10,470 bases of DNA from Rhodospirillaceae bacterium (lineage in GTDB: Bacteria; Pseudomonadota; Alphaproteobacteria; MPNO01; UBA2964): NCBI GenBank assembly GCA_018660305.1, contig JABJKO010000112.1:1-10470 (forward strand), written 5' to 3'. Position 1 is the stretch's first letter. Each line of letters starts with the position of its first letter. The notes under the pieces are model-generated. The model was given only the letters and a program-made list of their open reading frames with translations, was not told the origin of the DNA and did not search any database. The position numbers were made by a program, and so were the translations under genes. This document shows positions 1 to 7,444 of the stretch, in pieces.

Positions 1-349
1 CGAGACCGAAACGAAACGCCGCCGCGCAATTGCCCGCCCCCTGCTGTACGACAAATCGCTCCGCCTCCGTCGCCCAACCATCCTGGAGCACTGTGTCGGC
101 ATGAAGAAACAACAGCCAGCCGCCCTGCGCCGCCGCCGCCCCAGCGGCAAGCTGCATGCCTCTGCCCCTTTGGTGCCCCTCGATTATTCTGGCGCCCGCT
201 GCCGTGGCAACCGATCGTGTCTCCTCGTCCGAGCCACCATCGACCACCAGCCGCTCGACCACAAGGGACGGGATGTCCACGGATTCCAGCGTCTCCGAAA
301 CGCACTGCGCCGCGTTGAGAGTCGGAATGATGACGCTGATCTGTGCCAA
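1..349 (-). CDS. TIGR04283-type family 2 glycosyltransferase, N-terminal part (gene continues beyond the left edge)
   Basis: This is a GT-A fold glycosyltransferase of the type annotated as TIGR04283 (rSAM/selenodomain-associated transferase 2); the sugar donor and acceptor are unknown. The 116 codons visible on the minus strand open with a typical GT2 beginning (SVIIPTLNAA, residues 5-14). They continue with VVDGGSDEET (nucleotide-binding Asp region, about residues 36-45), GRGMQLAAGAA, and LLFLHADT (about residues 80-87), where HAD stands in the usual DxD position. The only possible start before the in-frame stop at 379-377 is TTG at 349-347. A good Shine-Dalgarno (AGGGA, plus-strand 355-359) sits 5 nt upstream of it. 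The rest of the gene, normally about 220-230 residues in total, lies outside the window. It is divergent from the radical SAM gene. The family name refers to association with a different radical SAM family, so this adjacency may be accidental. Family assignment is from motif recognition only. Confidence 0.85.
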   Translation of the reverse strand, partial: MAQISVIIPTLNAAQCVSETLESVDIPSLVVERLVVDGGSDEETRSVATAAGARIIEGHQRGRGMQLAAGAAAAQGGWLLFLHADTVLQDGWATEAERFVVQQGAGNCAAAFRFGL

Positions 350-354
350 AACGT

Positions 355-359
355 TCCCT
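355..359 (-). promoter_or_regulatory. Shine-Dalgarno supporting the TTG start of the glycosyltransferase
   Basis: On the minus strand AGGGA lies 5 nt before TTG (349-347). No ATG or GTG is available in frame between the stop at 379-377 and the conserved SVIIPT strand, so this site decides the start. Confidence 0.6.
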
Positions 360-425
360 GAGCGCTGATCCCCTGTTCACCCGGTCTTAGCACAGAACCG
401 GCGCATCGAAACGATTGGCGAATAT

Positions 426-440
426 GTTCTTGTTTTGTTC
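426..440 (+). promoter_or_regulatory. LexA (SOS) box, alphaproteobacterial type GTTC-N7-GTTC
   Basis: GTTC at 426-429 and GTTC at 437-440 are separated by exactly 7 nt (TTGTTTT). This is the direct-repeat operator known for LexA in alphaproteobacteria. It lies 25 bp before the ATG of the radical SAM gene. A TATTAT at 441-446 next to it could be part of a -10 element, and TTGGCG at 415-420 could be a -35, although their spacing (20 nt) is longer than ideal. LexA bound here would cover the promoter region. The match is exact, but LexA binding is inferred. Confidence 0.7.
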
Positions 441-464
441 TATTATTCGAGTCATGCTGCAGGC

Positions 465-1556
465 ATGATGGATACCCTGCCCAACAAACTCAAAAAAGGC
501 CGTGGGGCGGTCACCAACCGGACCAACCGCTATGAGCGGCTGGTCGCGGAGGCGGTGGATGACGGCTGGGATGGCCTCGATGAAGCGAAGGACCCTGTAC
601 CGCCGCTTCGCACCACGCTGATGCGCGACACCAGCAAGACCATCATCGCCCGAAACAGTTCGCCGGACGTGCCGTTTGAACAATCCATCAACCCCTATCG
701 GGGCTGCGAGCATGGCTGCGTCTATTGCTTCGCCCGCCCGACCCACGCCTTTCTCGGCCTGTCGCCGGGGCTCGATTTCGAAAGCCGGATCCTGTTCAAG
801 CCGGACGCCGCGCGGCTTCTTGAACGGGAACTGCGCCGCTCCAGCTACACATGCCGGGTCCTGGCCATGGGGACCAATACCGACCCTTATCAGCCGACCG
901 AGAAATCGCTGCGGATCACGCGTTCCATTCTCGAAATCCTGGCCGCCTTCAATCATCCGGTGGGGATCGTCACCAAATCGGCGCTGGTGCTGCGCGATCT
1001 GGACATACTGGCCCCCATGGCGGAGCGCGGTCTGGCGCAGGTCTGTGTCTCGGTCACCACCCTCGACCGGGGGCTGGCCAACAAGCTGGAACCCCGCGCG
1101 GCCACCCCTGCCAAACGGATCGAGACCATCCGGGCGCTGGCCGCCGCCGGTGTTCCGACCGGCGTGATGGCCGCCCCGATGATCCCCGGACTCAACGATC
1201 AGGAGCTGGAGGCGATCCTGCAGGCCGCCCACCAGGCCGGCGCCCGGCTCGCGTCCTATATCCTGCTGCGCCTGCCGCTGGAAATTAAAGACCTGTTTGT
1301 CGAGTGGCTGGAGACCCACGCCCCGGACAAGGCCCGGCATGTGATGAGCCTGGTGCAGCAGACCAGGGGCGGCAAAGCCTATCAATCCACCTATGGACAA
1401 CGCATGCGCGGAACCGGTGAGTATGCCGGCCTGCTGAAAAGGCGCTTCGATGTGGCCAGCCGCCGTCTCGGCTTCGATGCCGAAGAGCGGTTTGAGCTGG
1501 ATACAAGCCGGTTCCGCCCACCGCTGGCCCGTGATGGGCAACTCGCTCTTTTTTAA
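465..1556 (+). CDS. PA0069-family radical SAM protein (SplB-related, COG1533)
   Basis: A radical S-adenosylmethionine enzyme of the PA0069 type, related to spore photoproduct lyase; the substrate is not established. Numbered from ATG 465 (363 residues): KGRGA near residue 11, then the conserved INPYRGCEHGCVYCFARP, whose C81-x3-C85-x2-C88 would bind the 4Fe-4S cluster, then the TIM-barrel segments GTNTDPYQPTE, VGIVTKSALVLRD, VSVTTLD, EPRAATPAKRI and PMIPGLND. The protein ends in GQLALF, which resembles the beta-clamp-binding pentapeptide (QL-x-LF). The frame is open back to a TTG at 435, but that start would lie on or against the LexA box and is unlikely. Two ATGs are adjacent (465 and 468), and AGG at 461-463 fits 468 slightly better. 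Regulation is probably by LexA through the box at 426-440. The family call is firm; a role in DNA repair is an inference from operator, tail and SplB relationship. Confidence 0.9.
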   Translation: MMDTLPNKLKKGRGAVTNRTNRYERLVAEAVDDGWDGLDEAKDPVPPLRTTLMRDTSKTIIARNSSPDVPFEQSINPYRGCEHGCVYCFARPTHAFLGLSPGLDFESRILFKPDAARLLERELRRSSYTCRVLAMGTNTDPYQPTEKSLRITRSILEILAAFNHPVGIVTKSALVLRDLDILAPMAERGLAQVCVSVTTLDRGLANKLEPRAATPAKRIETIRALAAAGVPTGVMAAPMIPGLNDQELEAILQAAHQAGARLASYILLRLPLEIKDLFVEWLETHAPDKARHVMSLVQQTRGGKAYQSTYGQRMRGTGEYAGLLKRRFDVASRRLGFDAEERFELDTSRFRPPLARDGQLALF

Positions 1557-1612
1557 GACTAAGCTGTCAAAATCGTGGACGGAATTAGACTTTTGATGTT
1601 GCACGTCCTCGT

Positions 1613-2962
1613 ATGGAACACGCTACCGACCTGACCGGCCTGGCCTTCGTTGTCATAACCGCCCTTGCCTGCGGTATGCTGATGGCGCGATTTCGCCAGC
1701 CGCCGCTGGTGGGGTATTTGGTGGCCGGGGTCCTGTTGGGCCCCACCGGCTTCAAGGTGGTCGAAAGCGAAGGGCTGATCGCCGGGTTCGCCGAGCTTGG
1801 CGTGCTGCTGCTGCTGTTCGTCGTCGGCATGGAGCTGAGTGTCCGGACCCTGCGCTATACCTGGCGCATCGCCCTGCCCGCCGTCATCCTGCAGACCGCC
1901 GGCAGCCTGCTGGCCATTTTCGCAATGGCCTGGCTTCTCGATATCTCCTACACCACCGCGATCCTGCTGGGCTTCGTCATCGCCCTCTCCAGTACCGCGG
2001 TCGCCATCAAGATGCTGGAGGATATCGGCGCCCTGCGGGCCCGGGTCGGCCGTATTACCGTTGCTGTCCTGATCGCCCAGGATCTCGCCTTCCTGCCCAT
2101 GCTGCTGGTCGTCGAGAATTTGGATATTGCTCAGTTCAATATCATTTCTGTTCTTCAGATTGTCGGGTCGGTGATGCTGCTCTTTGTGCTCGTGCGCGTC
2201 CTGCTGAGCGGCGGCCGCCGCCATCTGCCGTTCTATAGGCTCATCGTCGGACATAAGGATCTGTCACCGCTGGCCGGGCTGGTCTATTGCTTTGGCGCCG
2301 GCGCGCTGCTCGGCGCCATGGGGCTGTCACCGGCCTATGGCGCCTTTCTCGCCGGCCTCGCCATCGGCAATAGCGCCGAGCGTCAGCCCATGCTTGAAGT
2401 CGTCCGCCCCATCCAGAGCATCATGATGATGGTGTTTTTTCTGTCCATCGGTCTGCTGATCGATCTTACCTATATGTGGAACAATATCAGCACCGTCCTG
2501 GTGCTGTTCCTCATCGTCACCCTGTTCAAAAGCGCCCTCAATATCGGCATTCTCAGGTTTCTAAAGGAAAGCTGGACCCGGGCTTTTCTGGCCGGTGTGT
2601 TGATGTCCCAGGTTGGAGAATTTTCGTTCCTGCTGGCCGCCACGGGTCTTGCCGTGGCCGCCATATCGCCGGAGGAATCCAAGCTGATCATTTCGGTCAC
2701 CGTGATGAGCCTGGCGCTCAGCCCGTTCTGGCTGGCCACGGCCCGCCGACTACAGCATGTGATGGAACGCCCCTATGAGACTTGGAACCAGGTGGCACAG
2801 GCAACCTTTGTCGGTGAACGGGCGTTCCTCCGGCGCCTGCTCCGCCTGACCAGATCGCGCAATGAACCCAACCGCGCGGAGCCCTCCAGCGACGGCATTA
2901 GCGCGAGGACCCCGCTGACCGATCCGCTGCGGAGCGAATCACCTTCTATCGACAACGCCTGA
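1613..2962 (+). CDS. CPA2-family cation:proton antiporter (KefB/KefC-like membrane domain, no TrkA domain)
   Basis: An inner-membrane monovalent cation (K+ or Na+)/H+ antiporter of the CPA2 family, 449 residues. Roughly a dozen hydrophobic segments fill residues 8-390. Family motifs visible are QPPLVGYLVAGVLLGP (29-44), a polar break SSTAVAIKMLED (126-137), VLIAQDLAFLP with the membrane Asp at about residue 157, and GAFLAGLAIG (about 243-252). A hydrophilic, Arg/Ser-rich tail of about 55 residues ends the protein. No TrkA-N/RCK nucleotide-binding domain or universal-stress domain follows, so ligand gating as in KefC is not expected. ATG 1613 is the first start after the in-frame stop at 1586-1588; I see no clear Shine-Dalgarno. 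The spacers are 56 bp from the radical SAM gene and 50 bp to rnhB, so co-transcription in this direction is possible. Ion specificity cannot be read from the sequence. Confidence 0.88.
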   Translation: MEHATDLTGLAFVVITALACGMLMARFRQPPLVGYLVAGVLLGPTGFKVVESEGLIAGFAELGVLLLLFVVGMELSVRTLRYTWRIALPAVILQTAGSLLAIFAMAWLLDISYTTAILLGFVIALSSTAVAIKMLEDIGALRARVGRITVAVLIAQDLAFLPMLLVVENLDIAQFNIISVLQIVGSVMLLFVLVRVLLSGGRRHLPFYRLIVGHKDLSPLAGLVYCFGAGALLGAMGLSPAYGAFLAGLAIGNSAERQPMLEVVRPIQSIMMMVFFLSIGLLIDLTYMWNNISTVLVLFLIVTLFKSALNIGILRFLKESWTRAFLAGVLMSQVGEFSFLLAATGLAVAAISPEESKLIISVTVMSLALSPFWLATARRLQHVMERPYETWNQVAQATFVGERAFLRRLLRLTRSRNEPNRAEPSSDGISARTPLTDPLRSESPSIDNA

Positions 2963-3012
2963 TCGGAAGCCCTACTGTCGAGTGATCTAGAAAATCTCTG
3001 CCGTCGGGCCCC

Positions 3013-3608
3013 ATGCCAGATTTGCACTTAGAGACGGAGAGCGGCGGGATTGTCGCCGGTATCGATGAGGTCGGCCGCGGTCCCTGGGCGGGTCCTGTTG
3101 TCGCCGCCGCGGTTGTCATCGATACAAGCAGGCTGCCTAGCGAACTGGAATCAATCATCAACGATTCAAAAAAGCTGAGCCCGGCGAAGCGGTCGGAGAT
3201 CGCCCTTCAACTGCCGGACTGCGCCCGGATCGGTCTCGGCGCCGCGACGCCGGCCGAGATCGGCGACCTCAATATACTGGGCGCCACCTTCCGGGCCATG
3301 GAACGGGCGGTCATCGCCCTCGGCGTTATCCCGGACATGGCCCTGGTGGACGGCAATCGTCTGCCGCCCCTGCCCTGTCCCGCCCGTACCGTGGTCAGGG
3401 GCGACAGCATCTCGCTATCCATCGCGGCGGCCTCCATCGTCGCGAAAGTAACGCGGGACAGGCTGATGGCACGGCTCGGCGCGCGCTATCCCGGCTTCGG
3501 TTGGGAACGCAATGCCGGCTATGGCACGGCGGAGCATCGCGACGCGCTAAAACGCCTCGGCGTGACCCCTCACCACCGAAAAAGTTTCGCCCCGATCCTC
3601 AAGATGTT

Positions 3609-3621
<13 letters not shown>
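3013..3621 (+). CDS. rnhB: Ribonuclease HII
   Basis: RNase HII cleaves the RNA strand of RNA-DNA hybrids and nicks 5' of single ribonucleotides in DNA, starting ribonucleotide excision repair in the cytoplasm. The 202-residue protein has the usual bacterial length. The signature [20 protein letters not shown] spans residues 15-34. The four acidic active-site residues are D18, E19, D113 (in LVDGNRLP) and D131 (in [10 protein letters not shown]); the 18-residue spacing of the last two matches E. coli RNase HII. DSKKLS (51-56) and [12 protein letters not shown] (141-152) are further family motifs, and GYGTAEH (169-175) follows. ATG 3013 gives the standard N terminus; its ribosome binding site is weak. 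It is followed by ccrM on the same strand after an 84-bp leader rich in GANTC sites. The rnhB stop codon itself overlaps one of those sites. Confidence 0.96.
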
Positions 3622-4836
<1,215 letters not shown>

Positions 4837-4868
4837 CAAAATATAAAGTTAGGGACGCAACGACAGCG

Positions 4869-4899
4869 AAAACGGCGGGCAAAAATGCCCGCCGTTTTT
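4869..4899 (+). terminator. Rho-independent terminator between convergent ccrM and mutY
   Basis: A perfect stem CGGCGGGC (4873-4880) / GCCCGCCG (4887-4894) has a 6-nt loop (4881-4886). It is extended by AAAA (4869-4872) pairing with the following T run (4895-4899). The T tract terminates ccrM. The upstream A run gives a shorter T tract on the other strand, so it may also work for mutY, which ends at 4920. Confidence 0.9.
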
Positions 4900-4919
4900 G
4901 TGTCTGCAAGATATGTCGT

Positions 4920-6017
4920 TCACCCCGTTTTCAGAGCGTGAGCGACAATTTTTTTCATCACCGTCGGAAGGGCATGCTCGCCGAAACGGTCGGGCAGGCA
5001 CCAGATCCCATCGGCATGGGTGGGCGGCACGTGGGCCGCGAAAATCTCTAGTTCCAGATGAAAGTGGGTGAAAGTATGGCGGACCTGCCCGGGCAGCGCC
5101 GTCCAGTCGGCTTTCAGCGGCGCCATGCTTCTTGCAGCTTTATGTGTCCAGCCGTCCTCGCGCCATTCGGTGGACGGCACCTCCATCATGCCGCCAAGCA
5201 GGCCTTTTTCCGGGCGTCGGCGCAGCAGAATCCTGCCCTCCGGCGAAACCGCCCAGAATGCCACGCCTTTTCGGGTGGGTTTTTCCTTTTTTGGCGCGCG
5301 GCGCGGCAGTGTCTCCGCAATCCCCGACGCCACCGCCTTGCAGGATTCCGCCCAGGGACACCGCCCGCAGGCCGGTTTGCGGGGCGTACACACGGTGGCG
5401 CCGAGATCCATCAGGGCCTGAGCATAATCGCCCGATCGTTCGCCCTCCTTTCCGGGCGCCAGACCGGCTGCGAGATCCTTCAATGTGGGTTTAATCGCGG
5501 GCAGCAATTCTTCGATGGCGAACATCCTTGCCATGACCCGTTCCACATTGCCGTCCACCACCGAAGCCGGATGGTCGAACGCGATGGCCGTAATGGCCGC
5601 CGCCGTATAGTCGCCGATGCCGGGAAGCGCCAGTAGTGCGTCTTGGGTATCGGGAAACTGCCCGTCATGGTCGTCACAGATCACCCGCGCGCAGCGATGA
5701 AGGTTTCTGGCCCGCGCGTAATATCCCAGCCCCTGCCACCCATGAAGCACATGGTCGAGATCGGCCACCGCGAGATCTTCTACGGTCGGCCAACGGGCGA
5801 GAAACCGCTCGAAATAGGGCCCGACAGTCACCACCGTCGTCTGCTGCAGCATGATTTCGCTCAACCACACGTGATACGGCTCGGACTTTCGGCCAGGCGG
5901 CGCGCGCCACGGCATGACACGGCGGTGACGGTCATACCAATGGAGCAGCGCGGACCGGAGGCGCCGCGCCCGGACCGGAGTCACTTTTTGGTTATGGGAT
6001 GTTTGCTTGTTCTGCAT
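4920..6017 (-). CDS. mutY: A/G-specific adenine glycosylase MutY
   Basis: Removes adenine mispaired with 8-oxoguanine (or G) and so prevents G:C to T:A mutations; it acts in base excision repair. The 365-residue product has the glycosylase domain first. WLSEIMLQQTTV carries the catalytic Glu E54, the helix-hairpin-helix is LLALPGIGDYTAAAI (128-142), and VVDGNVERV carries the catalytic Asp D155. The 4Fe-4S cluster ligands are C210-x6-C217-x2-C220-x5-C226. A C-terminal MutT-like domain, which recognises 8-oxoG, includes RHTFTHFHLEL, the family's F-S/T-H loop. The frame is open upstream to 6143, but that longer start would overlap dciA and adds Trp/Arg-rich sequence unlike MutY. ATG 6017-6015 is preceded by GGGGA and is chosen. 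The gene is convergent with ccrM and divergent from dciA (56 bp apart). Every key residue is present. Confidence 0.96.
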   Translation of the reverse strand: MQNKQTSHNQKVTPVRARRLRSALLHWYDRHRRVMPWRAPPGRKSEPYHVWLSEIMLQQTTVVTVGPYFERFLARWPTVEDLAVADLDHVLHGWQGLGYYARARNLHRCARVICDDHDGQFPDTQDALLALPGIGDYTAAAITAIAFDHPASVVDGNVERVMARMFAIEELLPAIKPTLKDLAAGLAPGKEGERSGDYAQALMDLGATVCTPRKPACGRCPWAESCKAVASGIAETLPRRAPKKEKPTRKGVAFWAVSPEGRILLRRRPEKGLLGGMMEVPSTEWREDGWTHKAARSMAPLKADWTALPGQVRHTFTHFHLELEIFAAHVPPTHADGIWCLPDRFGEHALPTVMKKIVAHALKTG

Positions 6018-6073
6018 CGATCCCCATCTTAATCTCATGTGCGCCGCAAACGGAAATCTCCAGACGTAAATTG
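6018..6073. promoter_or_regulatory. Short divergent intergenic region, mutY / dciA
   Basis: These 56 bp separate the divergent start codons and must hold or overlap promoters for both genes. I find no convincing -35/-10 pair, GANTC site or LexA box in it. A GGGGA on the minus strand just before ATG 6017-6015 is the likely mutY ribosome binding site. Confidence 0.35.
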
Positions 6074-6592
6074 ATGACCTCAAAATCGCCCAAAACCAAA
6101 TGGAGAGGCCGGGGCCCCCGGGCGCTGGCGGCCGTGCTGCCAAAGGCCGCAGAACCGGCCTTGCGCAAGCGCGGATTTTCCGCGGTCGAGGTCATTACCC
6201 ACTGGCCGGAAATCGTGGGGGTCGAATTGGCGGCGGAGACCTCACCGGAAAAGCTCAGTTTTCCAAGGGACGCGCGCAGCAACGGAACCCTCCATCTGAC
6301 GGCGACGGGTTCCGTGGCCCTCGAATTGCAGCATCTCGAACCGATCATTATCGAGCGCATCAACACCTACTTCGGCTATGGCGCGGTTGCCCGTATCGCC
6401 CTAAAGCAGGGCGCCGCCCGCAAAGCTCCTGCCACCAAGCCGAAACCGGAAAAAGCCAGCGTGTCACCCGACCGAATCGCGGAGATCAATCACCATACGG
6501 ATCAGGTGGGGCCGGAGCCCTTGCGAGACGCGTTGCGCAAGCTCGGTACAGCAGTGGCATCGGCGCAAGTCCGGCCTCAAAAGGATAAATAA
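6074..6592 (+). CDS. dciA: DUF721 / DciA-family protein (replicative helicase loading)
   Basis: DciA proteins (DUF721) are the widespread bacterial partners that help load the replicative helicase DnaB onto DNA; DnaC replaced them in E. coli. The 172-residue product has a conserved domain in about residues 16-113. It runs ALAAVLPKAAEPALRKRGF, then HWPEIVGVELAAETSPEKL (W44, I47-V48-G49), a strand GTLHLTATGSVALELQ, and IIERINTYFGYGAVARIAL, the usual KH-like ending. A basic, Pro/Ala/Lys-rich linker and a short tail of low conservation follow. The frame is open back to TTG 5999, inside mutY. ATG 6074 (preceded by TTG 6071) gives the expected N terminus, although the ribosome binding site is poor. 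It begins the plus-strand group dciA, dsbA-like, smc. Family assignment is good; helicase loading is from family knowledge. Confidence 0.85.
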   Translation: MTSKSPKTKWRGRGPRALAAVLPKAAEPALRKRGFSAVEVITHWPEIVGVELAAETSPEKLSFPRDARSNGTLHLTATGSVALELQHLEPIIIERINTYFGYGAVARIALKQGAARKAPATKPKPEKASVSPDRIAEINHHTDQVGPEPLRDALRKLGTAVASAQVRPQKDK

Positions 6593-6641
6593 GGTGGCGT
6601 CTGCAGCCAAAGCTGGACCATGGAGCCCCAATTCCGCTATA

Positions 6642-6744
6642 CGCTTTACAATGTGGTTAGGAGAACAGCATGCGTAATATTATGCCTATCGTCATCGGTG
6701 TGGTCATCGCGGGAGGCGCGGGTATCGCGCTTTACAATGCGGTT
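6642..6744 (+). repeat. 17-nt imperfect direct repeat flanking the start of the DsbA-like gene
   Basis: CGCTTTACAATGTGGTT (6642-6658) and CGCTTTACAATGCGGTT (6728-6744) differ at one base and lie 86 bp apart. The first is immediately upstream of the ribosome binding site and contains TACAAT (6647-6652), a good -10-like hexamer without a matching -35. The second encodes LYNAV at the end of the membrane anchor. The role is unknown, and it may be chance. Confidence 0.45.
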
Positions 6745-7377
6745 GGCGACAATGAGCCAAAACGCGCGCCGCAAGCCGCAATCGCCGCCCCGGCGCCTGA
6801 CGCGGCAACACAAATCGCAGCGGCGCCCAAGCCGGCGGCTTCTTTGTCGGATGTGCCGGTCAGCGACGACGACTTCATTCTCGGCAAGAAGGATGCACCG
6901 GTCACAATCGTCGAATACGCCTCCCTGACCTGCCCCCATTGCGCCCAGTTCCATACCGCCGTGCTGCCGACCATCAAGAAGGACTATATCGAGAAGGGGC
7001 TGGTGCGGCTGGTCTATCGGGATTTCCCCCTCGACCGGTATGCGCTGACCGCCGCCGTTGTATCAAGATGCGCCGGCCGCGAGCGCTTTTTTGCCTTTGT
7101 CGACACGATCTTTTCCACGCTTCCGAAATGGCGAAGCGAAAGCAACCCGATGACGGGCCTGTCGCGCATTGCCCGCCTCGGCGGCATGTCCCAGGACGAA
7201 TTCAACGCCTGTCTGAAAAATGAAGATATCGCCAAGAAAGTGCTCGATGGGCGGCTCCAGGCAGACAAGACATATGGTATCCGGGCCACGCCGACCCTGA
7301 TCGTCAACGGCGACCTATTCAGCGGCGGGCTCACTCTCGGCCAGTTGCGCGCTGTCATCGATGCCAAGCTGAAATAG
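6670..7377 (+). CDS. DsbA-family thiol:disulfide oxidoreductase, membrane anchored
   Basis: A thioredoxin-fold protein likely acting on cysteines of proteins in the periplasm. The 235 residues start with a hydrophobic signal anchor (about 3-22), and no lipobox is seen. An Ala/Pro-rich linker (about 27-60) follows, then the DsbA-like domain. The domain begins FILGKKDAPVTIVEYASLTC with the active-site motif C88-P-H-C91 and continues through RDFPLDRYALTAA, the inserted helical region, and RATPTLIVNG with the cis-proline P208. Two further cysteines, C134 and C181, could pair. ATG 6670 has an excellent AGGAGA 5 nt upstream (6659-6664). The gene lies 77 bp after dciA and 67 bp before smc. This position next to smc is common in alphaproteobacteria, but no functional link to chromosome segregation is evident. 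Whether it oxidises or isomerises disulfides cannot be read from the sequence. Confidence 0.92.
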   Translation: MRNIMPIVIGVVIAGGAGIALYNAVGDNEPKRAPQAAIAAPAPDAATQIAAAPKPAASLSDVPVSDDDFILGKKDAPVTIVEYASLTCPHCAQFHTAVLPTIKKDYIEKGLVRLVYRDFPLDRYALTAAVVSRCAGRERFFAFVDTIFSTLPKWRSESNPMTGLSRIARLGGMSQDEFNACLKNEDIAKKVLDGRLQADKTYGIRATPTLIVNGDLFSGGLTLGQLRAVIDAKLK

Positions 7378-7419
7378 TCTTCGTTCCTGTCGTGATTCGC
7401 TTCAGTACGTGATTAAATC

Positions 7420-7434
7420 CCCTCACCATGAGGG
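7420..7434 (+). promoter_or_regulatory. Small hairpin over the smc ribosome binding site
   Basis: CCCTCA (7420-7425) and TGAGGG (7429-7434) form a perfect 6-bp stem with a 3-nt loop. The right arm contains AGGG (7431-7434), the only Shine-Dalgarno-like sequence before the GTG start at 7445, 10 nt away. If it forms in mRNA it would hide the ribosome binding site. The stem is short, so the effect may be slight. Confidence 0.35.
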
Positions 7435-7444
7435 CTGATACGAC

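Noticed and set aside
101..368. Short plus-strand frames across the glycosyltransferase
   Set aside because: The minus-strand TTG-initiated frame has clear glycosyltransferase motifs across the same bases. The plus-strand frames have none.
387..1604. A 405-codon open frame on the minus strand opposite the radical SAM gene
   Set aside because: It is an antisense shadow. The plus-strand frame carries the complete family motifs including the CxxxCxxC cluster, while this frame gives Gly/Arg/His-rich sequence with no recognisable fold.
1559..2254. A 231-codon minus-strand frame rich in Gln, Asp, His and Gly
   Set aside because: This composition is what the antisense of a hydrophobic membrane protein looks like. 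It mirrors the antiporter's transmembrane codons.
5058..5636. A 192-codon plus-strand frame within mutY
   Set aside because: It is the antisense of the MutY C-terminal domains, and no conserved motif is seen.
6018..6143. N-terminal extension of MutY by 42 residues
   Set aside because: It would overlap the dciA start region and adds sequence not typical of MutY. ATG 6017-6015 gives the normal length and has a GGGGA just upstream.
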